Assembly (NCBI GenBank): GCA_035295745.1
Contig: DATGIL010000036.1
Coordinates: forward strand, 1 to 34,464
DNA length: 34,464 nucleotides
Direction: 5' to 3'
From: JAIQFL01 sp035295745
GTDB taxonomy: Bacteria; Acidobacteriota; Terriglobia; Bryobacterales; Bryobacteraceae
The position numbers and the translations under genes are program-made. The notes below the pieces were generated by a model. It was not told where the DNA came from, did not search any database, and saw only the letters and a list, made by a program, of their open reading frames with translations. Shown here piece by piece: positions 8,089 to 15,903 of the stretch; position 1 is the stretch's first letter, and the number at the start of each line of letters is the position of its first letter.

Positions 8089-8433
8089 ATGCCTGTTGTG
8101 AGGAACACCGAAACCGTTCAGAGTTTTCGTTTGTCGAACTATTCCGCTTCGTTAGGTCCCGCCAGCGAACTTTCCCGTTGCGAACTGCCGCAAGAGATTC
8201 GCGAATCGTGCCCAAACAATTATCAGGACCGGATCCGCACCCTGGTTCTGCGGCCGGTTCATGGATTCGATTGGAATCATCCCGATATTACCGCGGTGGT
8301 CCTGGACGTCTTGCGCGCCGGCTTCCTGGTACTCTCCTTCGAGTGCCGGAAACTCGGGACCGATCCTGGGGGGGCCTACCTCTTCTATGTTTGTTCCGGC
8401 GACGAGCTTGACCCATCGTGCTGCCGACATTAA
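8089..8433 (+). CDS. small hypothetical protein with a strong ribosome binding site
   Basis: This is a 114-residue open frame starting at ATG 8089, with AAGGAGG at 8078-8084 spaced 4 bases from the start. That makes it more credible than the longer frame starting at 7885, which overlaps the opposite-strand gene. The product is soluble, with no signal peptide or membrane segment. It contains IRTLVLRPVHGFDW and TAVVLDVLRAGFLVLSFEC in the middle and several cysteines near the C terminus (YVCSG, PSCCRH). I do not recognise the family. Codon use looks like the neighbouring genes. Confidence 0.6.
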   Translation: MPVVRNTETVQSFRLSNYSASLGPASELSRCELPQEIRESCPNNYQDRIRTLVLRPVHGFDWNHPDITAVVLDVLRAGFLVLSFECRKLGTDPGGAYLFYVCSGDELDPSCCRH

Positions 8434-8522
8434 CAGCAGATGAAGCGGGAATTAAGACCACATGAACCTCGTATACCGGCGACGACTGGAATGCGTTGTA
8501 TAGGAGCAGGAGGAGTGGTCAG

Positions 8523-8828
8523 ATGAAATTCACATTATTTGCGGTTCTTTTGCTGGCGGCAGGTGCCCTGTCGGCCAATGCGGCGGAGGTAGTAATCGGT
8601 GGTTACTATCCGGGACACTATGGGGCTCCGCCGCGGGTTCCGGTTGTGGCTTACCGGCCGCCGAGTCCGGGTCCGGGATACGCCTGGATCAATGGGTACT
8701 GGGTGCCGTCGGGTGCGCGTTATACCTGGGCTCCGGGCTACTGGGCTCGTCCGCCATATGCGCGTGCTTACTGGGTGGCTCCGCGTTATTACGGCGGCCG
8801 ATACTATCGCGGATACTGGCGACGGTAG
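8523..8828 (+). CDS. small secreted WXXGXW-repeat protein
   Basis: The 101-residue protein starts at ATG 8523, with AGGAGG at 8508-8513. Residues 1-20 form a signal peptide (MKFTLFAVLLLAAGALSANA). The mature part is rich in Tyr, Trp, Pro and Gly and contains WINGYW and WAPGYW, matching the WXXGXW repeat family. It then ends in a Tyr/Arg-rich tail (YYGGRYYRGYW). Members of that family are small exported proteins without a proven function. A perfect 9-bp hairpin lies 21 bp downstream of the stop. Confidence 0.8.
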   Translation: MKFTLFAVLLLAAGALSANAAEVVIGGYYPGHYGAPPRVPVVAYRPPSPGPGYAWINGYWVPSGARYTWAPGYWARPPYARAYWVAPRYYGGRYYRGYWRR

Positions 8829-8848
8829 TTACCTTGCGAACTGTCGGA

Positions 8849-8875
8849 ACAGGCCGGGGAATCGCGCCGGCCTGT
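8849..8875 (+). terminator. hairpin downstream of the WXXGXW gene
   Basis: ACAGGCCGG (8849-8857) pairs perfectly with CCGGCCTGT (8867-8875) across a 9-base loop. It is a stable GC-rich stem but lacks a downstream T-run, so it may terminate weakly or protect the 3' end. Confidence 0.45.
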
Positions 8876-8963
8876 CTCGATTCACGTCTTTTCGAGTCGA
8901 GCGTCGAAACGACAAAGATATTACAAACGCACAGTGTCATCGGGTCCGCTCGACTTCTACAAT

Positions 8964-8989
8964 ATTTTAGGGACTTAAAATCCTAAAAT
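8964..8989 (+). promoter_or_regulatory. AT-rich inverted repeat overlapping the start codon of the radical SAM gene
   Basis: ATTTTAGG (8964-8971) and CCTAAAAT (8982-8989) form a perfect 8-bp inverted repeat. The right arm includes the first two bases of the start codon. A possible promoter lies just upstream (GTGTCA 8934-8939, 18 bp, TACAAT 8958-8963). No Shine-Dalgarno sequence is present. The repeat could be an operator at the transcription start or a leader hairpin hiding the start codon. Confidence 0.35.
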
Positions 8990-10682
8990 GCTCATTCACC
9001 CCAAGGGAATTCAGGCCCGCATCTTACTCAGCTCAGTCTTCGGACCGTATGCCCGAGACGACGAATTCGGAAGCCGCAAGATCAATCCGATGGAGCTTTA
9101 TCATAATCAGGTGACCCGCGAACAGGGGCCCTTCTCGCTCCGCATGTTTCATCGCTCGTGGGGAATTCTGATGATTCAACAGAATATCTCGGCGCCGACC
9201 ACGGTGGTCGATTTCCCTACCCGCGAGGCGTTCGAAGCGGAATTGCTGGCCAACGATTATGACATCGTCGGCATCTCGTCCATCATCGTGAATGTAGGCA
9301 AGGTGGCGGAGATGTGTCGCATGGTGCGCCGCCTGTCACCGCGATCCACAATCGTGGTGGGCGGCCACGTGACGGCGATTCCGGGCGTGGAAGGCATGAT
9401 TGACGCGGACCACTTCGTACGCGGAGACGGCATTTCATGGATGCGGCGGTACCTCGGAGAAGACGATACGGCGCCCATCCGGCATCCGAGAATCGTGTCG
9501 GGGTTCGGAGCGCGGACCTTGGGAGTGAAACTGCCGGAAAGTCGCGGCACTATCGCGGCCACGATCATTCCGTCCGTGGGCTGTCCGATGGGCTGCAACT
9601 TTTGCACAACTTCGGCATTCTTCGGCGGCAAAGGCAAGTTCCTGAACTTCTACGATACCGGCGCGCAGCTCTTCGAAGTGATGTTCGAGATGGAAACGAA
9701 GCTCGGCGCGCGGTCGTTCTTCGTGATGGACGAGAACTTCCTGCTGCACAAGCGGCGAGCGATGCAACTGCTCGACTGCATGAAGGCCGCCAACAAGCCG
9801 TGGTCGCTCTATGTCTTCTCTTCCGCCAATGCGATCAGGCAGTACACGATGCGGGAACTGGTGGAACTGGGGATCTCGTGGGTGTGGATGGGGTTGGAGT
9901 CTCCTCGTTCTGCCTACGACAAGCTCAAGGGTGCAGACACGTTGCAGCTTACGGCCGAACTGCGGCGGCACGGCATCAAGCTGCTCGGGTCTACCATCGT
10001 CGGGCTGGAACACCACACTCCCGAGAACATCCGCGATGAGATCGAGCACGCTGTGGCGCACGACACGGATTTCCACCAGTTCATGCTCTACACGCCGGTG
10101 CCGGGCACACCGCTGTTTCAGCAGATGTCGGAGCAGGGCCGCATGCTGGGCGGCGTCAACCTCGCCGATATTCATGGGCAATTCCAGTTCAACTTCCGGC
10201 ACGCCGCGATTTCAGCGGAGGAGTCCAAGCAGCTTCTGGACGGGGCATTCCGGCGCGATTTCGAGCGCAATGGTCCGAGCATCTACCGCATTTGCCGCAC
10301 CACGCTCGAAGGATGGCGCCGGTACAAGGACGATTGCGATGCGCGCGTGCGTGCCCGCTTTGTCCGAGAATCGCGGGCCCTTAGCAATGGATACGCGGCG
10401 GCGCTGTGGGCCATGGAGAAGCACCTTCGCCGGGAGAATCCGGCCGTAAGCGCCAAGATCCGTGAATTGCGGAAGGAAGTCGGACGTGAGTTTGGCGTGA
10501 TCAGCCGCATGATCGCCGGAGCACTTGGACCGGTGATGTTATGGTCTGCGCGGCGCGAAGAGCGGCGGCTGGCGATGGGCAAGACCTACGAGCCTCAAAC
10601 GATTGTGGAGCGCCGCAATTGGAATATGCCCGCGCCTGGGGTTGCCCTGGAGCCGGATTGCCCGGAGCTGGCTAAAACATAA
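8988..10682 (+). CDS. B12-binding-type radical SAM protein
   Basis: This is a 564-residue protein. An N-terminal Rossmann-like segment of the cobalamin-binding type spans about residues 80-150 (DYDIVGISSIIVNVGKV, then STIVVGGHVT). The usual DxHxxG cobalamin ligand motif is not visible. The radical SAM core follows with the cluster motif Cys199-x3-Cys203-x2-Cys206 (SVGCPMGCNFC), FFVMDENFLL near 240 and VWMGLESP near 300. The C-terminal 150 residues are helical and Arg-rich. The layout is that of BchE/P-methylase-like class B enzymes, whose substrates cannot be guessed from sequence. The start has no ribosome binding site and is overlapped by an inverted repeat. The gene overlaps the convergent kinase gene by 11 bp. 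Confidence 0.88.
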   Translation: MLIHPKGIQARILLSSVFGPYARDDEFGSRKINPMELYHNQVTREQGPFSLRMFHRSWGILMIQQNISAPTTVVDFPTREAFEAELLANDYDIVGISSIIVNVGKVAEMCRMVRRLSPRSTIVVGGHVTAIPGVEGMIDADHFVRGDGISWMRRYLGEDDTAPIRHPRIVSGFGARTLGVKLPESRGTIAATIIPSVGCPMGCNFCTTSAFFGGKGKFLNFYDTGAQLFEVMFEMETKLGARSFFVMDENFLLHKRRAMQLLDCMKAANKPWSLYVFSSANAIRQYTMRELVELGISWVWMGLESPRSAYDKLKGADTLQLTAELRRHGIKLLGSTIVGLEHHTPENIRDEIEHAVAHDTDFHQFMLYTPVPGTPLFQQMSEQGRMLGGVNLADIHGQFQFNFRHAAISAEESKQLLDGAFRRDFERNGPSIYRICRTTLEGWRRYKDDCDARVRARFVRESRALSNGYAAALWAMEKHLRRENPAVSAKIRELRKEVGREFGVISRMIAGALGPVMLWSARREERRLAMGKTYEPQTIVERRNWNMPAPGVALEPDCPELAKT

Positions 10683-12447
10683 AGCGCAGATGGACGAGGC
10701 CGGTGTTGACTTCCACGGCCTTGCTGGATTGTTTCCCGTCCTTCTCCACCGTGATTGTGTAGTTGCCGGGCGGCAGTTGGAGCTGGGTCGGAGTGACCTG
10801 CGAAACCCGCTTTCCGTTGACCAGGATTGCCGCACCGCTCGGATCGCTGTAAATCATGACGGTTCCGCTGATGGGATGCAGCACCACCGCCGGCATTTCT
10901 TGCGGACTGGAACCGACATCCACTTCACGCCGTTCGAGTTGGTAGCCGGCCAGCGTGAGGGCGACGGTATGGCGCCCCGACGGCGCGTCGATGGAACATG
11001 GCGTAGTGCAACTCGTCTCAGGCTTTCCATCCATCATGGCCGTGGCGCCTCCGGGACTGCTGATGATGGTCACGGCTTGAACCTGCACCCGGGAGTGGCG
11101 CCCCGTGGACTGCTTGTCGGGAGGTGTAACGGACGGATCCTGAGTGGCTGGCGTCTCGACAGGCGGTGCCGCCGGAGGCATCGGGTGGGGCTTCGCTTCG
11201 GCGGAGCTGGTGTCGGCCGGCTTGGTTTCCGGAGGTTTCGTCTCCGCCGGGTTCGGATCCACAGGCTTGCTCTCTCCTGAAGCGGCCGGACTCTGCGAGG
11301 CGGGCTTCGAGGACGCCGGCTCGGTAGTGGAGGGGGATGCCGACTTCGGTGCATCGGTCTCGGAATTGTGCGCCGTCTGCTTGAGGAGCCATGGGGCGGC
11401 CTGCCATCCGATGAGCGCCAGCAGCGCGGTCACCACAACCATGGCGAGCAGGAAGGTGAGAAAGCCCGACTTTTGCGGCGCGGATCGCTCGGCGGTTCCA
11501 CTGGCATCCACCCGGCGCCGTGCCGGGGGCAGCACGATCGATGGCTTTTTAACCTCAGGAATCGTCGGCTCGTTCAGACTGCCGCCTCGCGGAATGGTCC
11601 GCCACCCTTGTGTGGCCGCGCACGCCTTCTCCAGAGATTCGACGAACTCCTGGCAGTTGCGGAACCGCCCGTCGGGCTTCTTCGCCAAGCCTTTTCGGAT
11701 CGCGGCTTCGATCGGACCTGCCAATGTTGGATTCAAGCGATGCGGTGGTGCGGGCTCCTCGGCGACAATCTTGTACACCACTGTAGTCAGGTGGTCGCCA
11801 GTGTACGGCTTCTCGCCGGTGAGCATCTCGTAAGAGATCACGGCCAGCGAAAACTGATCGGAGCGGCCGTCCACGGGTTGTCCCTGCACCTGCTCGGGCG
11901 ACATGTAATGAGGCGTCCCGACGATCGTGCCCGTCATCGTGAATTGCTCGGATGCGGTGACTTTGGCGATTCCGAAATCAGTGATCTTCACGGTGCCCGG
12001 AGATCCACTGGACGGTCCCGCAATCATGATATTGGCAGGCTTGATATCGCGGTGGACGATTCCCTTCTGATGCGCATAATCGAGCGCCACGGCGGTCTGC
12101 GCAAGGATGCTGAACATCAGGTCGGGATCGACTGCGCGCTGCTCGGAGAGGAGTTGGTCGAGAGTCGGGCCATCCACGTATTCCATGGCGATGTAGGCGA
12201 GGTCGCCCTGCTGCTCGACGTCGTAGATGGTGACGATTCCGGGGTGCGAAAGGATGCCTGCCGAGCGTGCCTCACGGAATAGCCGCTCGCGGAGGCGGTC
12301 CTGTTCCTCGGGCGTGCGCGTGCCACCCAGTTGGATGGTCTTGATCGCAACCGGGCGTCCAATGTTGGGATCGATGGCATGGTAAACGATGCCCATGGCT
12401 CCTCGCCCCAATTCCCTGACGATCTTGTAGCGACCGATACGATCCAT
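10672..12447 (-). CDS. transmembrane Ser/Thr protein kinase with PEGA repeats
   Basis: The protein has 591 residues. The Hanks-type kinase domain spans about residues 7-270, with glycine loop GRGAMG, VAIK Lys36, catalytic HRDIKPAN (Asp134), DFG 157-159 and activation-loop GTPHYMSPEQ. A linker leads to one transmembrane helix at about 329-350, then a low-complexity Pro/Ser/Lys/Glu segment to about 450. Two PEGA-type beta domains follow, near 465-520 (SSPGGATAMMDG) and 525-585 (SDPSGAAILVNG). The kinase domain is therefore cytoplasmic and the PEGA repeats extracytoplasmic, a standard receptor-kinase layout. All catalytic residues are present. Its target is unknown. The stop overlaps the radical SAM gene end by 11 bp. 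Confidence 0.93.
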   Translation of the reverse strand: MDRIGRYKIVRELGRGAMGIVYHAIDPNIGRPVAIKTIQLGGTRTPEEQDRLRERLFREARSAGILSHPGIVTIYDVEQQGDLAYIAMEYVDGPTLDQLLSEQRAVDPDLMFSILAQTAVALDYAHQKGIVHRDIKPANIMIAGPSSGSPGTVKITDFGIAKVTASEQFTMTGTIVGTPHYMSPEQVQGQPVDGRSDQFSLAVISYEMLTGEKPYTGDHLTTVVYKIVAEEPAPPHRLNPTLAGPIEAAIRKGLAKKPDGRFRNCQEFVESLEKACAATQGWRTIPRGGSLNEPTIPEVKKPSIVLPPARRRVDASGTAERSAPQKSGFLTFLLAMVVVTALLALIGWQAAPWLLKQTAHNSETDAPKSASPSTTEPASSKPASQSPAASGESKPVDPNPAETKPPETKPADTSSAEAKPHPMPPAAPPVETPATQDPSVTPPDKQSTGRHSRVQVQAVTIISSPGGATAMMDGKPETSCTTPCSIDAPSGRHTVALTLAGYQLERREVDVGSSPQEMPAVVLHPISGTVMIYSDPSGAAILVNGKRVSQVTPTQLQLPPGNYTITVEKDGKQSSKAVEVNTGLVHLRFMF

Positions 12448-12518
12448 CCAGTTCTAGTGATAGCACGCCTGGGGTCATTGTGCCGGGCCATACGCAAAAA
12501 CCAGGAGTAAGGTCAGGC

Positions 12519-13712
12519 CTATGACTGGGGATTACGCGGTTTTCGTGGTACTAACTCATCGACCTGGCGCAGGGCTGGAAAGAGCCACGTCCACAAAGCG
12601 ACGATGAAGATGGTGCCGAGGCCTCCGGCGATCACCGCCGGCACCGTGCCCAGCCACTGGGCAGTCAGTCCCGACTCGAACTGTCCGACTTCGTTCGAAG
12701 CCCCGATGAAGATCATGTTGACGGCACTGACTCGGCCCCGCATTTCGTCGGGTGTTCCCAACTGCACCAGGGTGTGGCGCACAATGACGCTGATCATGTC
12801 GCAGGCTCCCACCAACATCAGGGAGACCAGAGCCACGACGAGGGTCCGCGAAAGGCCGAACACGACGGTACAGGCGCCGAAACCGAAGACGCACCAGAGC
12901 ATCGCGGCACCGGCTTTGCGGCGGAGGGGCCAGTGGGCCACGACGATTGCCGTGAGCACCGCGCCGGCTCCGGGGGCGCTCCGCAAGACTCCGAGGCCGA
13001 TGGCGCCGGAATGCAGAATTTCCTTGGCGTAGATCGGCAGGAGGGCGACGGCGCCTCCCAGCAGCACCGCGAACAGGTCGAGGCTGATCGCGCCCAGGAT
13101 CAATTGGTTTTGCCAAATGTAGCGCAGTCCTTCCATCACGACATGGTAGGAGACCGCTCCTCGGGGACGCTGCGGGTTCTTGAGGCGGATGGACGAAATC
13201 AGGGCAAATGCGGCCAGATAGGCAATCGCTGCACAGCCGTATACCGGCACGGGGCTTCCCATGAATCCGTAGAGCAGACCACCGATCATCGGTCCGACGA
13301 CGATAGCTGCCTGGAAGATGGAGGAGCCCCAGGCCACCGCGTTGGGGAAATCCTCTTCCGCGACGAGTAGTGGGAGAAATGCCTGGCTGGAGGGTCCGTT
13401 GAATGAGCGGACGACGCCGTTCCACAACAGCACGGCATAGACGGGGTATACCGAGTGGAGGCCGCGTAAGGCAAATCCCAGCAGGAGCAGGGCACAGAGC
13501 GAGAAGCCCACGTAGCACAACTGCAGGATGCGTTTGCGCGAGAAGCGATCGGCGGCATGGCCTGCCAGGAGAAAGAGAAAGACACCGGGCAGGAATTGCG
13601 CCAGTCCCACGAGCCCGAGATCGAGCGGACGATGCGTGATACCGAAGATCTGCCAGGCTACCGCGACGGCCTGCATCTCCGACGAGACCGTGGCCAGGAA
13701 GCGAGCCGTCAT
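12519..13712 (-). CDS. MFS transporter, EntS-like; 5' end probably displaced by a frameshift
   Basis: The 397 residues from the first available ATG encode an EntS-like MFS exporter with about 11-12 membrane helices. Family motifs are LAGHAADRFSRKRIL near 49-63 and RSFNGPSSQAFLP near 104. The frame remains open upstream of this ATG and encodes AFRYPNFRDY. This matches the R-N-x-N-F-R-x-Y motif that normally opens this family, so ATG 13712 is not the natural start. No ATG, GTG or TTG exists in that extension before an in-frame TGA at 13793-13791. A one-base shift in the G6 run at 13785-13780 would join it to ATG 13794. The substrate is unknown; relatives export siderophores or drugs. Confidence 0.85.
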   Translation of the reverse strand: MTARFLATVSSEMQAVAVAWQIFGITHRPLDLGLVGLAQFLPGVFLFLLAGHAADRFSRKRILQLCYVGFSLCALLLLGFALRGLHSVYPVYAVLLWNGVVRSFNGPSSQAFLPLLVAEEDFPNAVAWGSSIFQAAIVVGPMIGGLLYGFMGSPVPVYGCAAIAYLAAFALISSIRLKNPQRPRGAVSYHVVMEGLRYIWQNQLILGAISLDLFAVLLGGAVALLPIYAKEILHSGAIGLGVLRSAPGAGAVLTAIVVAHWPLRRKAGAAMLWCVFGFGACTVVFGLSRTLVVALVSLMLVGACDMISVIVRHTLVQLGTPDEMRGRVSAVNMIFIGASNEVGQFESGLTAQWLGTVPAVIAGGLGTIFIVALWTWLFPALRQVDELVPRKPRNPQS

Positions 13713-13794
13713 ATAATCGCGAAAATTCGGATAGCGAAACGCAGCGTGGGCCGAACTGTTCGAGCTATTGGATATAGGGCCCCCCGCGCGTCAT
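13713..13794 (-). other. out-of-frame true N terminus of the MFS gene
   Basis: On the minus strand, ATG 13794 starts MTRG and then hits TAG a few codons later in the current reading. Removing one G from the six-G run (13785-13780) turns it into an open frame reading through SNSSNSSAHAAFRYPNFRDY into the transporter. This is either a sequencing error, a real mutation or a slippage site. Confidence 0.55.
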
Positions 13795-13842
13795 TGATTT
13801 TATTGTACGCGCGAGGGACGAACGGACGGGCGGCGAGCGAAG

Positions 13843-13872
13843 TTGACGCTAAGGCGTGGTAAAAGCTACAGT
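13843..13872 (+). promoter_or_regulatory. promoter of the tRNA-Glu gene
   Basis: TTGACG (13843-13848) and TACAGT (13867-13872) are 18 bp apart. The start would be near 13879, leaving a 5' leader of about 24 bases before the tRNA. Confidence 0.5.
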
Positions 13873-13902
13873 AGAGTTGTTAGCCTGCATCGGTCGTCCG
13901 CT

Positions 13903-13980
13903 GTCCCCATCGTCTAGCCCGGCCTAGGACATCGCCCTTTCACGGCGGTAACGGGGGTTCGAATCCCCCTGGGGACGCCA
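13903..13980 (+). tRNA. tRNA-Glu (anticodon TTC)
   Basis: The sequence folds as a full cloverleaf. The acceptor arm is GTCCCCA/TGGGGAC. The anticodon arm CCGCC-type stem carries CTTTCAC with anticodon TTC, and the T arm GGGGGTTCGAATCCCCC is perfect. The 3' CCA is encoded (13978-13980). It is nearly identical to bacterial tRNA-Glu but has a slightly longer D loop (78 bases in all). A T5 run follows at 13983-13987. Confidence 0.97.
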
Positions 13981-13994
13981 ATCTTTTTGTCATC

Positions 13995-15068
13995 CTAGGC
14001 ATTCATCACCTGGGGCGTTCGAAAACGGCGAGGTTGCAGAATCGCGTCGGGAATCGCGCCGAGCGGCAGGATTTGCCGTGCTGCTCCTAAGGCGATGGCT
14101 TCGCGAGGCATGCCGAAGACGATACAGGTTGCCTCGTCCTGAGCGATGGTACGAGCACCCGCGCGGCACATCGACAACAAACCTTGCGCACCATCAGAGC
14201 CCATTCCAGTCAGCAAGACGCCGACGGCGTCGCGACCGGCAGCCTCCGCCACTGACGACAACAGAACATCTACGGAAGGCCTCTGGTAGCAGACTCTGGG
14301 GCCGGTCTTGATGCGGACGAAGTGACGGCCCTCGGCGCGTTTGAGAAGCATATGAAAATCGCCCGGAGCGACCAGGGCGAGGCCGGCGCGTACCGTGTCG
14401 CCGTCCTGCGCTTCTTTTACTTCGATGGCGCAAATCTCGTTGAGGCGATTGGCGAAGGCGCGTGAGAACTCCGGGGGAATGTGTTGGGCGATCACGATCC
14501 CCGGGGTGGAGGCCGGCAATCTGGTTAAGACTGCCGCGATAGCCTCCGTGCCGCCGGTGGAGGCGCCGATCGCGATCACGGTGCCCGGGGGTAAAGGGAC
14601 TTGTATCAGAGTAGCGGGCTTGGGCTCTGGCCCACGATCTGTCTGCGACGCGCGCTGACGCAGGTGCGAAGCGGCTGCCGCCCGGATTTTAAGCGCGAGT
14701 GTCTGACGGAGCTCTCCTACCGAGTACGGGCCGCCCGGTTTTGGCAACACTTCGACGGCGCCGAGTTCCAGTGCCTGGACTGCGGCACGACAGGAGTTCT
14801 GCGCGAGGGAACTGATCACCACGGTCGGCAACGGGTGGAAGTGCATCAACTTCTTCAGAAACGTCAAGCCATCCATGCGCGGCATCTCGATATCGAGCGT
14901 GAGGACGTCGGGGTGGAGCGACAGGATCTTGTCCCGGGCGACGTAAGGGTCGGGCGCAGTGCCGACCACCTCGAGATCGGGTTCGGCGGACAGTGTCTCC
15001 GACAGGATCTTCCGGACGATGGCTGAGTCGTCCACGATCAGAACGCGTATCTTGCGGCTGCCGACCAT
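13995..15068 (-). CDS. cheB: chemotaxis protein-glutamate methylesterase/glutaminase CheB
   Basis: The protein has 357 residues. The N-terminal receiver domain has the acidic pocket IVDDS (12-15), phospho-acceptor Asp59 in LTLDIEMPRMDG, and LPKPG near 108-112. The C-terminal methylesterase domain carries the catalytic triad: Ser170 in GASTGG, His196 in AQHIPP and Asp292 in GMGSDGA. CheB demethylates and deamidates receptor glutamates for adaptation, activated by phosphorylation from CheA. GGAG lies 8 bases before ATG 15068. It is the last gene of the chemosensory operon and its start overlaps the cheX gene by 31 bp. It ends 14 bp from the convergent tRNA-Glu. Confidence 0.97.
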   Translation of the reverse strand: MVGSRKIRVLIVDDSAIVRKILSETLSAEPDLEVVGTAPDPYVARDKILSLHPDVLTLDIEMPRMDGLTFLKKLMHFHPLPTVVISSLAQNSCRAAVQALELGAVEVLPKPGGPYSVGELRQTLALKIRAAAASHLRQRASQTDRGPEPKPATLIQVPLPPGTVIAIGASTGGTEAIAAVLTRLPASTPGIVIAQHIPPEFSRAFANRLNEICAIEVKEAQDGDTVRAGLALVAPGDFHMLLKRAEGRHFVRIKTGPRVCYQRPSVDVLLSSVAEAAGRDAVGVLLTGMGSDGAQGLLSMCRAGARTIAQDEATCIVFGMPREAIALGAARQILPLGAIPDAILQPRRFRTPQVMNA

Positions 15069-15520
15069 GCGGATGTCTCCGTTTGTATGCTGACGCTGAT
15101 TCGGCCGCCTGCTGAATCTGCCGGATGAGATTCCGAACCGCTAACCTCACGGTCTGAGATGCCGTGGGCGGGATGCACAATTTGGGGCGCCGCCAGGCGG
15201 AAGGTGGTGGAACTCTCGATCCGGCTCAATGCTGAGCCACAGATCATATTCGCCAGTTCGCAGACCACATCTGCCACCTGCTGGTGCGAAAGATCGGAGG
15301 GTTCGGCGCCGAGAAAATCGGCGGCCACGTTGCGTGCCGCACGGGCCGTGATGCTCAAGGTGAGCGAGCCGGATGGCCTACCTTCGAACGTGAGGTGCGC
15401 CACGATCTCCGGGCCGCTGGTCGCGTCCTCCGGATCACTTACGCATTGCAGAAAGAACATCTTCTCCAGAACGTCCTCAACCGATTGCTGAAGAGTGAGT
15501 TGCACGGCGGTATCAGGCAC
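15038..15520 (-). CDS. cheX: CheX-type CheY-P phosphatase (second copy)
   Basis: I use GTG 15520 (160 residues, beginning MPDTAVQLTL). It overlaps the receiver gene's stop by 8 bp, and the longer frame upstream is that gene's shadow. The protein is a CheC/CheX/FliY-fold domain. It keeps the phosphatase signature E-x-x-N as CELANMICG (Glu88, Asn91), followed by a beta-strand region and a polar tail of about 40 residues. CheX removes phosphate from CheY. The immediate upstream gene is a stand-alone receiver, its likely substrate. The 31-bp overlap with cheB implies translational coupling. Confidence 0.82.
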   Translation of the reverse strand: MPDTAVQLTLQQSVEDVLEKMFFLQCVSDPEDATSGPEIVAHLTFEGRPSGSLTLSITARAARNVAADFLGAEPSDLSHQQVADVVCELANMICGSALSRIESSTTFRLAAPQIVHPAHGISDREVSGSESHPADSAGGRISVSIQTETSAWSAAARYAF

Positions 15521-15899
15521 AGGGTACCCCCAAAGTCGCCTCGAGCGCGGAACGAAGGGCCTCTGGTAGAAACGGCTTCGTGATGTATCCCCGGGCTCCC
15601 AAAGACATAAGCCGTTCGATTCGGTTTTGCGTGGCGTCGGTAGAGATGACAATTGCCGGAATCGAGCGTAGTAACTCATCGACAGAGAGACGCCGCAGGA
15701 ACTCTTCGCCATCCAGCCCCGGCATGTTGATATCAGTAAGAATGGCGTCTACCCATTCCCGCTCCAACAGATCGAGCGCTTCTTGTCCGTTCCCCGCCTC
15801 CAGGCAGGTGGAAAGTTCGAATCCGGAGAGTGTGATCACACGGCGCACAAACGATCGCATTGCCGGCGAGTCGTCAACGATCAAGACACGGTAGGCCAT
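15513..15899 (-). CDS. cheY: CheY-like single-domain response regulator (second copy)
   Basis: The protein has 128 residues, starting at ATG 15899 after AAAGGG; an in-frame extension to 15971 belongs to cheD's shadow. Receiver features are acidic pair VDDS (9-10), phospho-acceptor Asp56 (LTDINMPGLDG), switch Thr87 in VIST, and Lys108 in TKPF. No output domain is present, so it acts by protein binding like CheY. It lies between cheD (4-bp gap) and cheX (8-bp overlap). Whether it binds a motor or serves as a phosphate sink cannot be decided from sequence. Confidence 0.92.
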   Translation of the reverse strand: MAYRVLIVDDSPAMRSFVRRVITLSGFELSTCLEAGNGQEALDLLEREWVDAILTDINMPGLDGEEFLRRLSVDELLRSIPAIVISTDATQNRIERLMSLGARGYITKPFLPEALRSALEATLGVPCA

Positions 15900-15903
15900 G
15901 CAC

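Noticed and set aside
11100..11400. Repetitive Pro/Glu/Lys/Ser-coding stretch in the kinase gene considered as a tandem DNA repeat
   Set aside because: It is an irregular low-complexity linker between the membrane helix and the PEGA domains, in frame and typical of such kinases; no clean repeat unit at DNA level.
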